Below are positions 1 to 5,175 of a stretch of 5,891 nucleotides of DNA, one piece after another (positions within the stretch are counted from its first letter, which is position 1; each line of letters opens with the position of its first letter). The stretch comes from Blastocatellia bacterium (GTDB lineage: Bacteria; Acidobacteriota; Blastocatellia; UBA7656): positions 1-5,891 of the forward strand of contig JAKEHD010000179.1 of NCBI GenBank assembly GCA_022615215.1, read 5' to 3'. The notes beneath the pieces were generated by a model, which had not been told where the DNA came from, made no database searches, and saw nothing but the letters and a program-made list of their open reading frames with translations. A program made the position numbers and the translations under genes.

Positions 1-42
1 GTTATCTGTGGTTGAATACTTGCCCTGACGGCTGACGGCTGA
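1..42 (-). repeat. Left copy of 42-base inverted repeat
   Basis: Exact reverse complement of 5734-5775; the identity stops at position 43 (G versus A). It contains TTATCTGTGGTTGAATACTT and two TGACGGC units. It may continue beyond the window. Confidence 0.9.
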
Positions 43-1334
43 GGGCTGACGACTGTGCTATCTGCGTAATCTGTGGTTGATCTTCTGACCCCTGCTCCTG
101 CGGCACCCCCGCTCCCCTGCTCCCCTGCTTCCTTTACGGATGCGCCGTCGTGCAACTTGTCTGTGTTGCTCGTTATCACGCGCTCGCCCGATCGGACGCC
201 TTCTACTATTTCTACCATAGAGCCGTCCCGCGCGCCTATCTTCACCTGACGTTCGATAGCGCGGTCACCCTCGACCACGAAGACCTTGTTGACCCCCGCG
301 AGCGACACGAGGGCTTTTTCAGGGACCATGAGCAGCCCGTCCGTCGCGTCCGACACTACGGAAGCGCGCGCGAACATCCCCGGACGCAGCATCCCGTTAC
401 TGTTTGCGACTTCGGCGAGGGCTTCGAGCGAGCGGTTCTGCTCATTGAGCGAGGGGTTTATGCGTTTTATTTTCCCCTGAAACTCGCGGTCGGGGAATGA
501 ATCGACCTTGAGCGTGACGGCCTGACCCCGATTGATGTTTGCGGCGAATGATTCGGGAACTTCAAGCTTGAGCCGGAGCGGGTTTATGCGAACTATGATG
601 GCTATGGGGTCGCCTGCCTTGAGGTATTCGCCGCGCGAAGCGATCTTCTGTTTGACCACGCCGCTCAGGGGAGAGATGACCGTCGTGTCCGATAGCTGTT
701 TTTTCGAGAGCGCGAGAGCGGCGCGTTTCTCTTCGATGACGGCTTCGAGATTGCGGACGTTTTCGAGCGCGGCCTGATAACGCGCCTCGGCCTGCTCGAA
801 AGCCTTCTGCGCAACGTCGTATTGCTGGCGGGATACATCGCCCTGCTCGACGAGGCTCTCGGCCGCGCGCCAGTCATATCGCGCGCGCTCAAGGGCCGCT
901 TTTGCCTGACGCACATCGGGCTGTTTTTCGGGATCGATGCGTCCTCCATCTTTGATGCCGAGGCGGGCTTCGGCCTGACGCAGATTTGCTTCGGCCTGCT
1001 CGACCTTGAGCTTCAGTTCGCGCGCATCTATGCGGCCTATCGCCTGCCCCTTGCGAACAGGCGTTCCCACGTCGACCTCTATATCAACGAGCGTGCCAGC
1101 CGCCTGGCTCGATAGAGTGACTTCGTCGTCGGCCTCGAACGAGCCGACCACCTCTATGGCGCGCGGCGCGTTGCGTTCTATGACGGTAGCGGTCGAGACC
1201 TCCACCGGTCGTGCAGCCTCCGCGTTCCCTGTGCCTGCTTTGGCTTCCTGTTTGTTGCCCGAACAGGCTGCAAACATGCTCGCCGATACGATAATCAGCG
1301 CGGCCATTACGTTTCTCATATTGCTCATAATCAT
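1..1334 (-). CDS. RND efflux periplasmic adaptor (membrane fusion) lipoprotein, 3' end beyond window
   Basis: Periplasmic adaptor that would link an inner-membrane RND transporter to an outer-membrane channel. The frame is open from ATG at 1334 to the window edge (444 codons, no stop). The N-terminus is a lipoprotein signal: hydrophobic AALIIVSASMF then the lipobox FAAC with Cys24. Next come a lipoyl-like hairpin domain (ADDEVTLSSQAAGTLVDIEV...GTPVRKGQ), an Ala/Glu/Gln/Arg-rich coiled-coil hairpin, the second lipoyl half (TTVISPLSGVV), a beta-barrel and a membrane-proximal domain (LRPGMFARASVV). The canonical protein ends near residue 401 (about position 132). The remaining 44 or so codons are translated intergenic repeat DNA (GEQGSGGAAGAG...SPQPSAVRASIQPQI). 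Starts at 1328 and 1319 are also possible; none has a clear ribosome site. It lies 58 bases after the TetR gene, same strand, probably one operon. Family call is strong; substrate unknown. Confidence 0.9.
   Translation of the reverse strand, partial: MIMSNMRNVMAALIIVSASMFAACSGNKQEAKAGTGNAEAARPVEVSTATVIERNAPRAIEVVGSFEADDEVTLSSQAAGTLVDIEVDVGTPVRKGQAIGRIDARELKLKVEQAEANLRQAEARLGIKDGGRIDPEKQPDVRQAKAALERARYDWRAAESLVEQGDVSRQQYDVAQKAFEQAEARYQAALENVRNLEAVIEEKRAALALSKKQLSDTTVISPLSGVVKQKIASRGEYLKAGDPIAIIVRINPLRLKLEVPESFAANINRGQAVTLKVDSFPDREFQGKIKRINPSLNEQNRSLEALAEVANSNGMLRPGMFARASVVSDATDGLLMVPEKALVSLAGVNKVFVVEGDRAIERQVKIGARDGSMVEIVEGVRSGERVITSNTDKLHDGASVKEAGEQGSGGAAGAGVRRSTTDYADSTVVSPQPSAVRASIQPQI
87..131 (+). 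repeat. C-rich GCTCCCCT-type repeat within the adaptor tail
   Basis: CCCCTGCTCC / GCTCCCCT units, related to the tracts near 5031-5175. Read on the minus strand, it encodes the Gly/Ala-rich part of the adaptor's extra tail. Confidence 0.75.
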
Positions 1335-1392
1335 TGCCCGTATCTACTGCCTCGTCTCTTCAGGAGTCCCGGTAAGACGGAGTGTTTGAATC

Positions 1393-2049
1393 CTATGTGG
1401 ATTGACCTTTTTTACAAGCGCCATTCAGGAATAGATCGACGAGGCGGTCGGCGATCTGCCGGTTGGATAGCTTCACGTCATCGCAGGATGTGCCTTTGTA
1501 AAGCACGCGAATCTGCGCGTGGACGAATATCATCCCGACGAAGCCGCGAGCGCAGACCACCGGATCGATTTCGCGGAACGCGCCGTCCGAGATGCGCTGT
1601 TTGATGTAGCGGCGGACGTAATCGCGCACGTCGCGCACAGTCGATTGAAAAAACATCTCCGACAACTCATGCCCTTCGAGCGCGCTGAACATCAGCAACC
1701 TCATAAGGGTGTGGTCTTTCATGTGCATTTCCATCAGATCAAGCGCGAGCGCCCCGAAGAAAGCGCGGTCGTCCTTGCGGCGGGCCGCGTCCTTCAAGTG
1801 CTCTTTTATTCGCTTTCCGCTCTGGCGGGTCTTGTAATCTATTATCGCCGAATAGAGCGCCTGTTTGTTCGGGAAATGGCGAAATATGATCGCCTCGCTC
1901 ACACCCGCGCGGTCGGCTATCTCTCTGGTGGTGGTGCCGTTGAACCCTTTTTCGGAAAAGAGCGCCGCCGACACGTTGACTATCTGTTGCCGCCTCTGCT
2001 CGGCTGACATCCTCGTCGACCGGGCTTTACTCACCTGTGCCAATACCAT
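1393..2049 (-). CDS. TetR/AcrR-family transcriptional repressor
   Basis: A 218-residue DNA-binding regulator, probably repressing itself and the downstream efflux adaptor and pump. The N-terminal helix-turn-helix is clear at residues 39-62 (TTTREIADRAGVSEAIIFRHF, then PNK), preceded by the usual helix with ALFSEKGFNG. The C-terminal 140 residues are an all-helical ligand and dimer domain. The start at 2049 is chosen because AAGGAG lies 7 bases upstream (2057-2062). A longer frame starting at 2088 exists, but its first codons cover an inverted repeat that looks like an operator. Length is normal for the family. The ligand cannot be told from sequence. Confidence 0.92.
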   Translation of the reverse strand: MVLAQVSKARSTRMSAEQRRQQIVNVSAALFSEKGFNGTTTREIADRAGVSEAIIFRHFPNKQALYSAIIDYKTRQSGKRIKEHLKDAARRKDDRAFFGALALDLMEMHMKDHTLMRLLMFSALEGHELSEMFFQSTVRDVRDYVRRYIKQRISDGAFREIDPVVCARGFVGMIFVHAQIRVLYKGTSCDDVKLSNRQIADRLVDLFLNGACKKGQST

Positions 2050-2056
2050 TCCGGTT

Positions 2057-2062
2057 CTCCTT
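2057..2062 (-). promoter_or_regulatory. Ribosome binding site deciding the TetR start
   Basis: AAGGAG on the minus strand, 7 bases before the ATG at 2049. It favours this start over the in-frame ATG at 2088, which has no comparable site. Confidence 0.75.
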
Positions 2063-2067
2063 AAAAC

Positions 2068-2085
2068 TAAGTAAGTATTTACTAA
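2068..2085. promoter_or_regulatory. Probable TetR operator (inverted repeat)
   Basis: The core AGTAA-gtat-TTACT (2070-2083) is an inverted repeat of perfect five-base arms with TAA-rich flanks, about 20-35 bases upstream of the repressor start codon. TetR-family repressors commonly bind palindromes of this size in their own promoter. This is inference from position and symmetry. Confidence 0.55.
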
Positions 2086-2235
2086 CATAATCGAGGCCAG
2101 GTCCGCAAGAGTAGTTTTATGATCATTGCCCGCTCACTGATAAAGCCATGAGTGGAATTGCCTGCTATTTGGAAAGTAGACGTTTCGCGTTGAGGCAATA
2201 ACGGGTGTGAGATCAAAGATTTGGCGCGAAGATAT

Positions 2236-2265
2236 AGGCGTTCTCAAACGGAGGCGTTCTCAAAC
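2236..2265. repeat. Two direct 14-base repeats upstream of the C-gene operator
   Basis: AGGCGTTCTCAAAC occurs at 2236-2249 and again at 2252-2265, with a period of 16 bases. The second copy ends four bases before the left C-box. It could be a second regulatory element or a local duplication. Confidence 0.7.
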
Positions 2266-2268
2266 TGT

Positions 2269-2294
2269 AACTCATAGTATGTAGACTTATAGAC
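2269..2294 (+). promoter_or_regulatory. Tandem C-boxes (operator for controller protein)
   Basis: AACTCATAGTA (2269-2279), spacer TGTA, then GACTTATAGAC (2284-2294). This 11-4-11 layout matches, from memory, the GACTnnnAGTC tandem operators of controlled type II restriction-modification systems such as PvuII and Esp1396I. In those, a dimer on the upstream site activates and a second dimer on the downstream site represses. The pair lies 23 bases before the C-gene start codon. Confidence 0.75.
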
Positions 2295-2311
2295 AGCATG
2301 ACGGGTAATTT
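2283..2311 (+). promoter_or_regulatory. Putative C-R operon promoter, leaderless transcript
   Basis: TAATTT (2306-2311) is a possible -10 box. A poor -35 (AGACTT, 2283-2288) lies 17 bases upstream and overlaps the downstream C-box. Transcription would begin at or next to the ATG at 2318, which has no Shine-Dalgarno sequence. Leaderless C transcripts and weak, activator-dependent -35 boxes are known for this class of operon. The exact boxes are inference. Confidence 0.45.
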
Positions 2312-2317
2312 CTGCTT

Positions 2318-2539
2318 ATGCCGGCAAAATCCACGCTCGAAAAATTCGGGGACCGAATACGTGAACTTAGAAAGGCGGCGGGGCTTTCACAAGAGAAATT
2401 GGCGGAGTTGGCCGAGTTACACCGCACCTACGTAAGCGGCGTTGAAAGAGGTGAAAGAAACCCTTCTCTTATTTCTATTGCCAGAATAGCCAGGGCGCTA
2501 GGGGTATCTTTAAGCGATGTGATGGAAGGGGTGGAGTGA
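2318..2539 (+). CDS. Restriction-modification controller (C) protein, XRE-type helix-turn-helix
   Basis: A 73-residue all-helical DNA-binding protein. The XRE helix-turn-helix is at about residues 24-43 (SQEKLAELAELHRTYVSGVE), followed by the RGERNPSL turn and a last helical pair ending in ALGVSLSDVM. Size and sequence are typical of C proteins of type II systems, which bind C-boxes as dimers and delay endonuclease expression until host DNA is methylated. The tandem C-boxes upstream, the one-base overlap (TGATG) with the endonuclease start and the nearby methyltransferase support this over a generic XRE regulator. The overlap predicts translational coupling. Confidence 0.9.
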   Translation: MPAKSTLEKFGDRIRELRKAAGLSQEKLAELAELHRTYVSGVERGERNPSLISIARIARALGVSLSDVMEGVE

Positions 2540-3213
2540 TGGCATCGCCTTATGAGGGGCTTCCGATTGAAAAGTGGGGAGCGAAAACAAAGGGGCTTAT
2601 AAGGCAACATCCTCTCGGCCTCGAAGTCATTGAGGAAGCCGCTCTGGCCAGTTGGGATACTTTGTGGTCAACGAAAATAGGAAGGGGCAAAACCGCAATT
2701 CGTCTCGATCGAATGAACCTTCCGGCTACGATAACAGGATATTTTTTTGAAAAGCTGTTTGTGAGAGAATTGCAGTCGCGGTTCCCATCCGAGTGGCGCG
2801 GCGCTGAAAGCAAAGATGAGAAGGACATTGTATACATAGTTCCTCTAAATATGGAAATATATTCCAATTCAAAGGTAAAGGTGAACGGGGACTATAGGCT
2901 CCCGCCAGTCTCTCCAAAGAGACTTTTGTTTATGATCTTGCTGGATTTGGGCTTTCCCGTTTCCAACCCTGATTTTAGAAATCAAATCATAAACAACCCA
3001 TTTAACACGAAGATAGAACGTCTATCTTTGATTCATGTCAAACTTGCTTATTTCTTATGCGTTCTAATTTTTACGTTGAAGACTTCCTTCAACAACTCCC
3101 TAATTAGAGTTTCAAAGAGCTTTACAAGCAAAGACATAATAACGGATTTTCAGTTATCGAACAAGAAAAGATTTCTATCGTTTTCATCGTTTTTGGATAT
3201 AATGAGAGTCTGA
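2539..3213 (+). CDS. Type II restriction endonuclease, N-terminal part (ScaI-like), reading into an insertion
   Basis: Residues 1-101 (to about 2841) are the N-terminal part of a PD-(D/E)XK endonuclease: MASPYEGLPIEKWGAKTKGL..., ending KDEKDIVYIV. From memory this resembles the ScaI family (AGTACT cutters); family assignment is moderate. From 2842 the frame continues through AT-rich DNA to TGA at 3211-3213, adding 123 codons with no resemblance to an endonuclease that I can recognise. The catalytic PD...ExK segment follows in another frame at 3222. The ATG at 2539 overlaps the stop of the C gene; GTG at 2536 is in frame but less likely. Without removal of the insertion the product lacks the active site. 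Confidence 0.75.
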   Translation: MASPYEGLPIEKWGAKTKGLIRQHPLGLEVIEEAALASWDTLWSTKIGRGKTAIRLDRMNLPATITGYFFEKLFVRELQSRFPSEWRGAESKDEKDIVYIVPLNMEIYSNSKVKVNGDYRLPPVSPKRLLFMILLDLGFPVSNPDFRNQIINNPFNTKIERLSLIHVKLAYFLCVLIFTLKTSFNNSLIRVSKSFTSKDIITDFQLSNKKRFLSFSSFLDIMRV

Positions 3214-3221
3214 ATAAAATA
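2842..3221 (+). other. Structured 380-base intervening sequence in the endonuclease gene; candidate intron
   Basis: This segment has about 35% GC and separates two intact endonuclease parts; its removal restores the frame exactly (V101 then P102). Visible pairings on the plus strand: 2836-2844 with 2887-2895 (nine pairs, with U-G at the 5' junction, like group I P1); hairpin 2907-2913/2918-2924; eleven perfect pairs 2926-2936/2986-2996; hairpin 3008-3017/3021-3030 (one wobble); nested 3035-3039/3133-3137, 3044-3049/3126-3131, 3061-3069/3102-3110 and 3075-3081/3087-3093; and 3204-3210/3225-3231 across the 3' junction. The 3' flank starts CCC, able to pair with the GGG beside the guide (P10-like). 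I could not identify the P7 core, and the last base is A instead of G. No terminal inverted repeats are seen; ATA at both edges (2836-2838, 3219-3221) could be a three-base target duplication. It may instead be a small mobile element. Confidence 0.6.
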
Positions 3222-3671
3222 CCCGACTCTCGCTTCTCGATCGAGATGAAAACGTCCGGGCAGTTGGGCACGAAGGTCTTTGGAAATCGCAGCTACGGCC
3301 AGAAACCGATGGATTCATCCAGTATCTCGAAGGCGGAAAAATCGGGCTACTACATTACAGCAAATTTTTACGAGAAGACTTTGACATTGTTGCGATTCGG
3401 ATGGATAGACGCCTCTGATTGGAAACCGCAAAGATCACCTACAGGGCAGGCCGCTTCTCTATCGAATGAGGTTTATCAACATAAGCTTGTTGAGATAGAA
3501 GGAGATTATCGCCTCAATGCTCCTGTAGCCCTGATAGAGGGCGTCGGTCCAAAAACAGCACGGATTTTCGCAAGCGAGAATATCACAACGATTCACGAAT
3601 TGCTCGATTACACGGGGGAAAACAGCTTGCTTCAGAAGTTTCAAGAGCGGGTCAAAGCGAGGGGGTATTGA
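3222..3671 (+). CDS. Type II restriction endonuclease, catalytic and C-terminal part, with HhH domain
   Basis: This is the downstream part of the interrupted endonuclease: 149 codons that would be residues 102-250 after removal of the insert. It begins with the catalytic motif PDSRFSIEMK (Asp103, Glu109, Lys111), then GNRSYGQ, SGYYITANFYEKTLTLLRFGWID, and a C-terminal helix-hairpin-helix at about 201-230 (LIEGVGPKTARIF). HhH motifs bind DNA backbone non-specifically. The first ATG in this frame is at 3246, after the catalytic Asp and Glu, and has no ribosome site, so separate translation would give an inactive piece. The stop lies 9 bases from the convergent methyltransferase stop. A combined length of 250 residues is normal for such an enzyme. 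Confidence 0.72.
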   Translation, partial: PDSRFSIEMKTSGQLGTKVFGNRSYGQKPMDSSSISKAEKSGYYITANFYEKTLTLLRFGWIDASDWKPQRSPTGQAASLSNEVYQHKLVEIEGDYRLNAPVALIEGVGPKTARIFASENITTIHELLDYTGENSLLQKFQERVKARGY

Positions 3672-3680
3672 ATTGAGCAA

Positions 3681-4580
3681 TCAGCTTCCTTCCTTATCAT
3701 AAATCGAGGTTTGTGAAGGTGTGGGTTCTTGTACGAATAAACGCCCTTGTGCTTTTCTTATTTGCTTTAATTCCAGGAAATCTTTTATGCGCTTTGCAGC
3801 CACACGGCAGTAATCTTCTTTCAGTTCGAACCCGATAACAGGTCTTTGCAAATCCAGAGCGGCAATCGCAGTAGAGCCTGAGCCGATGAATGGGTCGAGA
3901 ACGATTTCTCCGGGATTGGATGATGCTCTGATGATGCGCTCTACAACGGCTATGGGGAACTGAGCCGGATGGGGGGTGCGCTCTTTCGATGATCTGTTTC
4001 TTCCGGATGTGACTTTTGGAAGTTGCCAAACGTCGGTAGGGTTCTTACCCAAAGGGTTGACCTTTATTTTGCCATTCTTTTTCTGATTCGGGTATTTCAC
4101 ATCCGGGTCTCTCACATCATCGAGATTGAAGGTATATTCATTCTCATCTTTGACGTACCAGAGAAATTTTTCATTTCTCGGAGAGAAAAATCTCTTCCCT
4201 GCAATACCTGCTCCATAATTCCATACTACTTCCTGCACGAGATAAAAAGGCACTCTATCCCAAAGTATATATGGAATTGGAATCGCTTTCGCGCGGCCGG
4301 GAATACTCAAATAACCGAGGTTGAGCCAGAAAGCGCCATTGCTCCTGGTTATGCGATAAATGTCGGCTATCCATTTTTCGCACCAACTCAGGAACTCTTC
4401 CAGAGGCTTGGGAGTTTCATACTCTTTCCCTATATTATAGGGCGGGCTGGTCAGAGTCAGGTTGACAAATTCATTTTGCAACCTTTGCATGGCTTGTAGA
4501 CAATCCAGGTTATAAAGAAGGCACCCTTCGCTCTGATAATACGGCTCCCCTAAAATCTTTTTAACTTGATTTAGCGACAT
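3681..4580 (-). CDS. Type II DNA methyltransferase, class beta (N4-cytosine or N6-adenine)
   Basis: Protective methyltransferase of the restriction-modification system, 299 residues, using S-adenosylmethionine. The catalytic motif IV TSPPY is at residues 44-48, ahead of the cofactor-binding motif I LDPFIGSGST at 228-237. That order defines class beta (N4/N6 methylase fold). HPAQFP at 204-209 is motif X, and GFEL follows motif I. SPPY is more usual in N4-cytosine enzymes, which fits a ScaI-type partner whose methylase, as I recall, makes N4-methylcytosine; the target here is not proven. A strong GAGGAGG lies 8 bases before the ATG. It is convergent with the endonuclease gene and has its own promoter carrying a C-box. 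Confidence 0.93.
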   Translation of the reverse strand: MSLNQVKKILGEPYYQSEGCLLYNLDCLQAMQRLQNEFVNLTLTSPPYNIGKEYETPKPLEEFLSWCEKWIADIYRITRSNGAFWLNLGYLSIPGRAKAIPIPYILWDRVPFYLVQEVVWNYGAGIAGKRFFSPRNEKFLWYVKDENEYTFNLDDVRDPDVKYPNQKKNGKIKVNPLGKNPTDVWQLPKVTSGRNRSSKERTPHPAQFPIAVVERIIRASSNPGEIVLDPFIGSGSTAIAALDLQRPVIGFELKEDYCRVAAKRIKDFLELKQIRKAQGRLFVQEPTPSQTSIYDKEGS

Positions 4581-4588
4581 GCTGCATA

Positions 4589-4595
4589 CCTCCTC
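4589..4595 (-). promoter_or_regulatory. Strong ribosome binding site of the methyltransferase
   Basis: GAGGAGG on the minus strand, 8 bases before ATG at 4580. It contrasts with the leaderless C gene and would favour early, strong methyltransferase translation. Confidence 0.8.
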
Positions 4596-4616
4596 GCGTC
4601 AGCAATTATGGGCTGT

Positions 4617-4627
4617 TACTTATAGTA
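4617..4627. promoter_or_regulatory. Single C-box at the methyltransferase promoter
   Basis: TACTTATAGTA matches GACTTATAGTC in its nine central bases and is symmetric with outer T/A. It covers the -10 region of the methyltransferase promoter. By analogy with Esp1396I, a C-protein dimer here would repress methyltransferase transcription. The inference rests on sequence and position. Confidence 0.7.
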
Positions 4628-4649
4628 TGCAATAACAAAGTTGTGTCAA
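4622..4649 (-). promoter_or_regulatory. Methyltransferase promoter
   Basis: On the minus strand a perfect TTGACA (4649-4644) is followed after 16 bases by TACTAT (4627-4622). TATAAG three bases further on is an alternative -10. The start would lie about 30 bases before the methyltransferase ribosome site. The -10 is embedded in the C-box. Confidence 0.65.
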
Positions 4650-4670
4650 GTTGTATTGGAACTCGTTGCG

Positions 4671-4700
4671 TTGACAGGCGGGGTTTTTATCCCTTAGCAT
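4671..4700 (+). promoter_or_regulatory. Putative promoter of the small gene at 4759
   Basis: TTGACA (4671-4676) with TAGCAT (4695-4700) after 18 bases. It is divergent from the methyltransferase promoter. The -10 is only a fair match. Confidence 0.4.
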
Positions 4701-4758
4701 CAGGGCGCAGCATCCGTTGATTTGACATCTCCACTGATAAAACGGAAAGGATAACAAG

Positions 4759-5010
4759 GTGGACGAGAAGGTCAAAGGATTACTACAGGAGCTGGGTGAC
4801 GTCATCAATGAAACCGTGACCGCCTCTCCCCGAATCGCGTCTGTCATGACGGCCATAAAGAATTCGGGATACGAGGTCTTTCTGATACTCGAAGCAAATC
4901 CGGCGGCGGACAAAAGAAGCGCGCGGCCCGGCACTGGTAAAAAAAGAACGATGGATGGATTCACAGACGACGACCGTCAGTTTCTGAAACGGCTCAGGAT
5001 CAAGTGCTGA
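4759..5010 (+). CDS. Small hypothetical protein (83 residues)
   Basis: I do not recognise a named family. The GTG start is preceded by GGAAAGGA at a suitable distance. The protein has an N-terminal amphipathic helix (KVKGLLQELGDVINETV), a second helical part with AIKNSGYEVFLILEA, a basic low-complexity linker (ADKRSARPGTGKKR) and a C-terminal helix DDDRQFLKRLRIKC. It has no signal peptide, membrane segment or metal motif. It looks like a soluble cytoplasmic small protein of the lineage, not a restriction component. It is divergent from the methyltransferase, and its stop is followed at once by G-rich repeats. Confidence 0.7.
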   Translation: MDEKVKGLLQELGDVINETVTASPRIASVMTAIKNSGYEVFLILEANPAADKRSARPGTGKKRTMDGFTDDDRQFLKRLRIKC

Positions 5011-5030
5011 AAGGAAGATGCGTGGGGAAA

Positions 5031-5096
5031 GCAGGAGTGCAGAGGAGCAGGGGAGCGGGGGAGCGGAGGAGCAGGGGAGCAGGGGAGCGGAGGAGA
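5031..5096 (+). repeat. G-rich GGGGAGCA-type tandem repeat
   Basis: Imperfect seven/eight-base units (GGAGCAGG, GGGGAGCG) repeat about eight times just after the small gene. The runs of G could form quadruplex DNA. A complementary-style C-rich tract follows at 5125-5175. Confidence 0.85.
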
Positions 5097-5124
5097 CATA
5101 GGGGCAGTGAAGCCAGAACCCGAT

Positions 5125-5175
5125 CACCCCTGCACCCCTGCACCCCCGCACCCCTACATCTTTTCACCCCTGCTC
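5125..5175 (+). repeat. C-rich CACCCCTG-type tandem repeat
   Basis: Units CACCCCTG recur, with variants, up to the stop codon of the minus-strand kinase gene (5174-5176), which lies inside the repeat. With the G-rich tract it makes a large imperfect inverted repeat. A related C-rich tract is at 87-131. Confidence 0.85.

Noticed and set aside
150..1115. Several plus-strand open frames in 150-1115 and the minus-strand frame 665-949
   Set aside because: They are shadows of the long minus-strand adaptor gene, which shows clear family motifs throughout.
2887..2924. On the minus strand CCTATAGTCC near AGAGACT looks like the S and R elements of a group I intron core.
   Set aside because: Only about a dozen bases separate the two, leaving no room for P3 and P8, and the orientation opposes the endonuclease gene. 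The match is explained by the guide-like segment on the plus strand.
2842..3221. Group II intron
   Set aside because: There is no GTGYG-type 5' end and no recognisable domain V hairpin, and the segment is short for this class.
2842..3221. Intein
   Set aside because: The insert changes the frame and has a stop before the downstream part, and no splicing-block residues (Cys/Ser start, HN end) are seen.
2842..3221. Insertion sequence or MITE with terminal inverted repeats
   Set aside because: The ends do not pair with each other. A three-base ATA duplication is possible but too short to be convincing.
4023..4499. Plus-strand open frame of 158 codons
   Set aside because: It lies antisense to the methyltransferase, whose motifs are unambiguous, and its translation shows no family features.
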